DNA of 64,000 bases from Margaritifera margaritifera. Lineage: Eukaryota; Mollusca; Bivalvia; Unionida; Margaritiferidae. This document shows positions 57,756-64,000 of this stretch, piece after piece (the stretch's first letter is position 1; each line of letters begins with the position of its first letter). Under the pieces are notes generated by a model, which saw nothing but the letters and a program-made list of their open reading frames with translations, made no database searches and had not been told where the DNA came from. The position numbers and the translations under genes were made by a program. The DNA is taken from assembly GCA_029931535.1 (NCBI GenBank), contig JAQPZY010001561.1:62001-126000 (forward strand), written 5' to 3'.

Positions 57756-59834
57756 AATGAGATATCTGAATTTTATTTCTTGTTTGGGAATGGTAAGACA
57801 AGAGATGTTGCTTTTCCAGTGGTGGCAGTAGTGCTTCAACAAATTTAGGGTCCTGTGTTAATGTTTTTGAAAATCCATACATCTTTTACATCAGTTGCTG
57901 TATTTAACTTTTATTATGTGATTCCCATCAGAGACGTTTTTACATTTGGTGACACAGTGTCATGTGATTTGTTATAATTCATGATATTGCCCCATCATGA
58001 TGTCATAACATATTTCTGTGGCATCACACATGTGAAATGGCCTTTTCACTAAGAAGTTAAATTTCACAGATTTGCATTAAATTGTAATTAGAGAATTACA
58101 GTATGTATGTTATTTTTAGGGTTTCATTGCACATCAGCACAATCCTGGCTTATTTTATAGTGCTGAGTAACTTTATATATCCCCAAAGATAAAGGTCAAA
58201 AAGAGTAAAATCCATAACATATTTAAAAAAAATTTATATCAACACTACTCTTTTAAAAATTCCAAAACCTTCTTAGATGGAAAATCACCATGGGACACAT
58301 TGCAGGAAAAAAAGGTTGCCTAAATTAGTCATACCTTTGTGGCAGTGAATGTAAAGTTTTACAAACCAGTAAACCTATCATATTGCATTAGTCAATATGA
58401 ATCATATTGTATCAGTCAATATGAGTTTACTAGTTCATAACACTTCATATTCATCTCGACAAAAGTTAATAATGGTGTAAAATTTTGGTATGACATTAGT
58501 GTATGCTTTAAGTTTGCACCCTGATATGCTATGATTCCTGTGTTGCTACATAAGCAGAAAGTTATGTCACTTAATTCTATTCACAGACTAGAAATCATGT
58601 TCCATGGAACACTTGGTTTTGAATTTGAGAATATTTAATAATTTTGGGGCCATGTCGGATATCGGCAAGCATTTTCTACTTATATTTTTCATGATACACA
58701 GAAATGTGATCAACTCATTGTATATTTCTGTCATTTTCCATGATATGGTTGTGTAACTGTTGTGAACTGTATGTGGTATATTTCCTAACTCAGTGTTATA
58801 TTATGATTACAATACAATTAAAGTGTTCAGCTGTTACTAATAGAGCTTGAAGCACAAGTCTTCTACTTTGTAAATTTTAGACAAGTCTGCATTGTAATTC
58901 TAATCAGCTTTGAAATTAGTAGACAATGTACAGTAGCAAAGGCTAGTGTTATAGTTACTCTAAAAAATGACAAATCTTATCTATATACAAGTGTACAGTT
59001 TCACATGCACATTTCTGATGTCATCTTGAGTTGTAAACTAAACTAATGCTACTTTTTTTAACTTAGAAGCTGACAATGCCTTGTTTTCATATGACCTAGA
59101 TCAACATAACTGGCATGCATAGTGCAGAACTGTAAAGTTGTCTATTTCTGAATATTGGGAATTACCATGTAAAAAATCTCCTATACCCTTCAGATCTGTG
59201 CATCTATAGAACAAGTCTGACTTCCCATGGAACATTTACATCCAATTGAAGCACATTCTGGCCTTGGGAAATGTCACAGAACTGCTATAATATACACTTG
59301 TACAATGTGATGTCATGCCTTATCAAAGTGTTCTTAAAGGCCAGTCATCAACTGAGACTGTTTCCTACTGGCCAAAATTTGCATCAGTTTCTCATTTAAA
59401 GTTCCAGCTTATTAATTAAATAGCCATTCACTGTATAACATGGGGCTATCACTTTGCTTGTTCACAGTAAATAGACTCACTGTTTAACATGGGACTATTA
59501 CAGGTTTTCTGAGAATGATAATAAATAGCACCTAGTGTTAGTATAAATATCCTTTGTTAAAATTCTCAGACTAAGGTCTATAGTCCATTACTGTACCATT
59601 AAATGGATGAAAATATCACAATTAAAGTACTTAATTTCTTTGTTTGATTTTGCTAATTATTTTAGAGTCTTTTCAGCAGTATTTTAGTCTGATATATACA
59701 CTTTTATTTGTAGACAGAATAAGATATGATGAGAAAGTAAAACATGTATTTTGTAAGGATCAATGTCTTTTGAAACAAATTGACTTAAAAATATAATCAA
59801 AAAAATATTTAAATATGTTCTAACGAATACTATA
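57756..59834. other. Intergenic or far 3' region, no gene
   Basis: AT-rich sequence. Two copies of CAATATGARTCATATTGTAT-like words near 58395-58425. No exon-like open frame. Confidence 0.4.
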
Positions 59835-60075
59835 AGATAAATATTGTAGCAATGAGGTACAACTTATTTCATACATTTTAAATAAATCTTAATTCAAATG
59901 AGGTACAACTTATTTCATAGATTTTGATAAATCTAAATTCAAATGAGGTTCAACTTGTTACATACATTTTTATAAATCTAAATTCAAATAAGGTACAGCT
60001 TATTTCATACATTTTGAGAAATCTAAATTCAAACGAGGTTCAGCTTATTTCATAGATTTTGATAAATCTAAATTT
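59835..60075. repeat. 45-bp tandem repeat, about 5 copies
   Basis: The unit is AAATGAGGTACAACTTATTT, CATACATTTTGATAAATCTA, AATTC. Confidence 0.9.
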
Positions 60076-60289
60076 AAGGGTTTAACTGTTGAACAAATTT
60101 TGTGTGTACACACATTAAACATCATAAAGCCCATTGAATATTTTTGATTTTCAGACTTACAAAAATACCAGTGTGTCATACTTTTAAAAAAAATTAAAAT
60201 TGTATGTACTAACATTCCTGAACTATTTGCAGTCTGGTTTTGTTTATTCCTTTTTCTTTTTCATTTTTATCCTCATGTCCATTATTCTG

Positions 60290-61245
60290 AACATTTGTTA
60301 CCCAATCCTGTGAATGCAACTAATTTCTCCATTTTAGATGGATTGCCATTAAACTTGATAAATATTATGGTCATGATCACAAGATGTTCAAATCAACAAA
60401 TCACTTTGCGCCATCAATTTTTTTTAAAATGTTACTGTTTTTTTTTTACTTGTATCTGTATGCAGTATATGACAAAATCTTATCAACACAGCGAGTCTGT
60501 TTTCAGTCAGATGTCATGAAACTTGCTAAATATTAATGACTTTCACCTGAAGATGCACATATCAATAAATCACTTTGCTCCCCCAGTTTTTGTTAGCGTT
60601 GTTGCCCATTTTGTCTTGCAACTGACTGCAGTGTATGACAGAATCTTGTGAATGCACCTAGTCCCACAGTTTTAATTTGATTGCTGTAAAACCTGGTACA
60701 TATTATCATCATCATATGAAGATGTTCATTAGACCAATCACTGTGACTCTGTGGTTTGTATTAGAGTTATCACTCATTAGAACTTGGAGCTGGATGCAGT
60801 GTTCAGTGGATAACTACAAAATTTTGGACATGTTATGGTCATCATCTGAAGATGCATGTTTCAACAAATCACTGCTGTCTCAATTTTTGTTGAAGTTATT
60901 ACCCTTTTTATCCTGCAGCTGAATACAGTGTAAGACAGAATCATGTTAATACAACTTGTCTCGCATTTTTTTATGGATCACTGTGAAAATATGGCAGATA
61001 TGTTGGTCATCATCAAAAGATGTGCATATTGATAAACCTTTGTACTCCCAAAATTTGTGTACAAGTTAATGCTCTTCATGACGTACAGCTGGATGCAATA
61101 TATGAAAGAATTTGATTACTGCAACTACACTTGCAGTTGTCAGTTGATTGCTGTGAAGCTTATTGCATATTAAGGTCATCATTGGAAGATATGCACATTG
61201 CCCAGTCATTGTATTCACATTATTTTCTGAAGAGTTATGCACCTT
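60290..61245. repeat. Diverged array of about 165-190-bp units, 5 copies
   Basis: Recurring words: GTGAATGCAACTA, GATTGCTGTRAAACTTG, ATATTATGGTCATCATC, AAGATGTGCATATTGA, CAAATCACTTTG and CTGCAGTATATGACAGAATC. This is a dispersed-element type core like those at 3866 and 25156, but unrelated in sequence. Confidence 0.65.
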
Positions 61246-62331
61246 TTAGACTATAGATTCATCTCAATCATGGGTGAGGGGTGAGGTGTAGTAGAGGCAG
61301 GGATATATTTACGATATAAATTGCTTGCCATTTCTCTAGTTTTCAGCAGTGTTTTATAGTGTTTTTCATTTCCTCAGGTGTTTTTATTCTAGTATTCTGT
61401 CTTGTATCAGGCAAGTATTTTGATATTGCTCAATTATTTCTAAGCTCCATGTATTTGTGATGGAACTTGCATTCCTTGGTTTGTGTTATTGTGGACTAAA
61501 ATAAAACTGTGTTACTCAAACAGTCCATTACTTAGCAGCACACAAATGATTTGCTCAGTACCATTGTAAAACGTTTGTTTGCAGACATGGAAACTCAAAA
61601 CAACTGAAAACATGAATCAGAATTTTGACTCCACAGCACTACAGGTTTTTGAAATTCTACTGTGTTTGGTCACTCTCGTTCTCAGAATACATTATAAGAT
61701 TTTTACACTAATTTTACTTCTACATGCATTTTGTTGTAAGTTTTATTTTTCAAAAATACATTTTTACGACAACAAAAAATGAAAAAGTGCTAAAACCTAA
61801 CAAAGGCAGAAAAATATCTGGTCTTTCATTCTCCCTGTTTTTGATATGTTAGCATTTTTCTTGAATAAGACTAACTTTTGTCAGATCTTTATTGCAAGTG
61901 TGTGTTCATTTCACTATTTTAAATATATTCATCTGCAGAGAATAGTAGTATATAAGTTTTGATGCGGATTTATTTATTGCAATATATGTCATATTTTCTT
62001 TCTGTACAGTTTTTCATGTGTAAACATGAAACGTGTGAAATCCACTTATTTATATACATTACCAAAAATGCTTTGACAGCTTCTGAATCTGCTTCCAAAA
62101 AAGAAATCCATTTTGTGAATTTTTATGCTGGTGTATTGCAATCCATACTTGTGAGTAAAGAAGTTTTAACACCTTCAAAACTCTGTGTTTTTGGAGTGAA
62201 AATCCATTTTGTGAAAATGTACAACTGTAAATTTTTTTTCCAAGATCTTACTACAACTGTACAGTAGTATTCTTATTCTCAAACTTGATATTGTTCATTC
62301 TTTTACACAAACTCCGTAACCTTATTTTTAA

Positions 62332-62335
<4 letters not shown>
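61246..62335. other. No gene recognised
   Basis: AT-rich; AATAAA near 61499. An open frame at 61959-62267 shows no domain. A short duplicated phrase AAATCCATTTTGTGAA occurs near 62104 and 62200. Confidence 0.4.

Positions 62336-62403
<68 letters not shown>
62336..62403. repeat. (TA)n microsatellite
   Basis: About 68 bp of TA with one GTA interruption. Confidence 0.93.
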
Positions 62404-62410
<7 letters not shown>

Positions 62411-62534
62411 TTAATGGCAATTCATTATTTGTCTTCTGTTAGATCTGATGTAAATTCTGTCATAATCATGTGTATTTACTATATTTTCTTGGGTATCAGT
62501 CTTCATTATTTTGTTGTTGCTACACAACACAAAT

Positions 62535-62822
62535 TCAGAGACCTAACAAACAATGATCCTTCTGTGAAAACAAAAGGACCATTTCCCACCATCCATGACC
62601 CAACAAACAATGATCCTTCTGTGAAAACAAAAGGACTATTTCCCTCATCCATGACCCAATAAACAATGATTCTTCTGTGAAAACAAAAAGACCATTCCCT
62701 CCATTCATGACCCAACAAATGGTGATCCTTCTGTGAAAACAAAATGACCATTTCCTCCATCCATGACCCAACAAACAGTGACCTTCTGTGAAAACAAAAG
62801 GACCATTTCCCTCATCCAAGAA
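62535..62822. repeat. 57-bp minisatellite, 5 copies
   Basis: The unit is GACCCAACAAACAATGATCC, TTCTGTGAAAACAAAAGGAC, CATTTCCCTCCATCCAT. As 57 is a multiple of three, open frames appear on both strands. Confidence 0.93.
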
Positions 62823-63044
62823 TTTAAGTACAGATGAAATGTCATTTTTCCCCAAACCAGGACAATTTTTGCTCATGAAAATAAATAAATTCACAGTGTA
62901 ATAGTTTTACACCTGACATTGATCTAACCCTAACCTCAAAACAACAACAATTTTCTGTATATGGTATGTCAGTAATTAAGATGTGCAAAGTATAGTAATT
63001 ACTTTTTCAGACAGATCTGTGTGCAAATTAATACAATGTACCAT

Positions 63045-63250
63045 ATTCTTCAGTATGTGGACGGTATACTATATGTTCCAGTATGTGGACAGTATACCAT
63101 ATGCTCCAGTGTATGAACAATATGCCATGTACTCCAGTATATGGAGTGTATATCATGTTTCAGTATATAGACAGTATACCATATACTCCTGTGTATGGAC
63201 AGTATCCCATATGAATCAGTATGTGGACAGTATACCTTATGCTGCATTGT
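63045..63250. repeat. 28-bp tandem repeat, about 7 copies
   Basis: The unit is CAGTATGTGGACAGTATACC, ATATGCTC, with moderate divergence. Confidence 0.9.
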
Positions 63251-63315
63251 ATCGATATTGTTTATAATTTGTTTGTACCTTCCAATTTTGTATACACTGC
63301 CAATCTATAAAAAAA

Positions 63316-63562
63316 GGGCCCTGGGTGGCCGAGTGGTCTAAGGTGCTCACCTTTACAGATCACTGACAACTCACTTCTGTCTGTGTTGGTTCAAGTTTCA
63401 GCTTGGCCAATGTTGGTATGAGAGAAAACTTGCCATAAGCTTTCCATGGGTTGGTGGTTCTTCCCAGGGTTTTCCCAGATTCTTCCTCCAAGTACACTGG
63501 CCACCATGTATAGCCTATCATGTGCTGCAAAATGGCATTAAACACACAAAACCAGACCGATA
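63316..63562 (+). mobile_element. tRNA-derived SINE with class II (Leu/Ser-like) head
   Basis: The head is GGGCCCTGGGTGGCCGAGTG then GTCTAAGGTGCT (A box TGGCCGAGTGG), and the B box is GGTTCAAGTTTC at 63390. The body includes GGTTCTTCCCAGGGTTTTCC and ends AAAATGGCATTAAACACAC. It is a different family from the Met-like SINEs. Confidence 0.78.
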
Positions 63563-63589
63563 AAAAAAATATTTATTTTTGTCCATTAA

Positions 63590-64000
63590 TTTTTGTCTCA
63601 CCTGCTTCAAGCTTTTGCATTTAGCTCAGTTTCTCTGATGCTGTTGTATGTATAGACCTGAAACTTGATGGGTATATTATTCATGGAGGGTACTGCATAT
63701 CTTGTGCAAAAAAAGGAGGTTGCAGTGACCTGCTTTTCCAGCTTCAGTGACTTTGCTGGGTATTATGAATATGCCTTAGCAGGGTGGGTGAGACATGGCA
63801 TTCTGCACAGTTCTTAATTCGAGAGAAACTTTATTCACAGGTAAAATTTGAAAATTGAAAATGCAGAAGAAAATTAATATTTAATAATTTAATTATAATT
63901 AATTGTACACCTAATGAAAAAAGTGTACAAAAAGTTACAGACAGTGCACTATTTTATGCTTCATAATTACCTCCCTTTAGTTATCAATGGAACAAATATA
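63590..64000. other. Window end: part of a dispersed repeat, then plain
   Basis: TTTTGTCTCACCTGCTTCAA, ACCTGAAACTTGATGGGTAT and CAGTGACCTGCTTTTCC resemble the start of the core-type mollusc repeats in this window. It is cut by the window end. Confidence 0.35.

Noticed and set aside
62285..62894. Overlapping frames of 84-125 codons on both strands
   Set aside because: Products of a (TA)n tract and a 57-bp minisatellite.

Overview
This is a eukaryotic (animal) genomic window, AT-rich and CpG-poor, dominated by introns, minisatellites and transposable-element debris. The gene content, the abundance of TRIM-NHL and hAT relics, and the many mollusc-style tandem repeats suggest a lophotrochozoan, most likely a bivalve mollusc; that assignment is inference.

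One gene spans most of the window on the + strand. Five exons (5046-5158, 5827-6027, 44150-44410, 50309-50454, 53642-53755) join with matching splice phases into the C-terminal part of an islet cell autoantigen 1 (ICA1/ICA69) orthologue, ending in the family's signature [14 protein letters not shown]. The N-terminal arfaptin-homology (BAR-like) exons must lie upstream of the window. Introns are 0.67, 38.1, 5.9 and 3.2 kb. A 51-nt exon-like segment (43946-43996) with good splice sites lies in intron 2 but would insert a stop.

Inside the 38-kb intron, on the opposite strand, is one intact gene: a TRIM-NHL protein (RING, two B-boxes, coiled coil, six NHL repeats) encoded in a single exon (20807-22909). 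The same intron holds a decayed hAT-type transposase pseudogene (19159-20005) and a 5'-truncated LINE (10621-11405) whose sister copy lies at 42935-43296.

The rest is repeat structure. There are about twenty unrelated minisatellites (units 18-81 bp, many at 44-57 bp), including a 56-bp array of about 58 copies (6705-9980) and a 52-bp array of nearly 90 copies (38200-42810). The 52-bp array is the expanded tail of a composite element that also occurs twice with only one or two tail units. Other elements are four copies of a double-hairpin MITE; tRNA-derived SINEs, one with a perfect 13-bp target duplication; hAT elements with perfect 8-bp duplications (14873-16079, 53346-53532); a TTAA-flanked element (47564-48110); nested DNA transposons inside a minisatellite (50804-52813); and an element with internally duplicated ends inserted in another minisatellite (44758-46660).

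The most interesting signals are a 44-bp minisatellite that starts exactly at the exon-2 splice donor and repeats the GTAAGC donor motif, the composite element with the runaway tail, a minisatellite apparently born from a MITE hairpin, and the candidate poison exon. No RNA gene, CRISPR array or operon-like structure was found. Downstream of the last exon (53756 onward) there is no further convincing gene.
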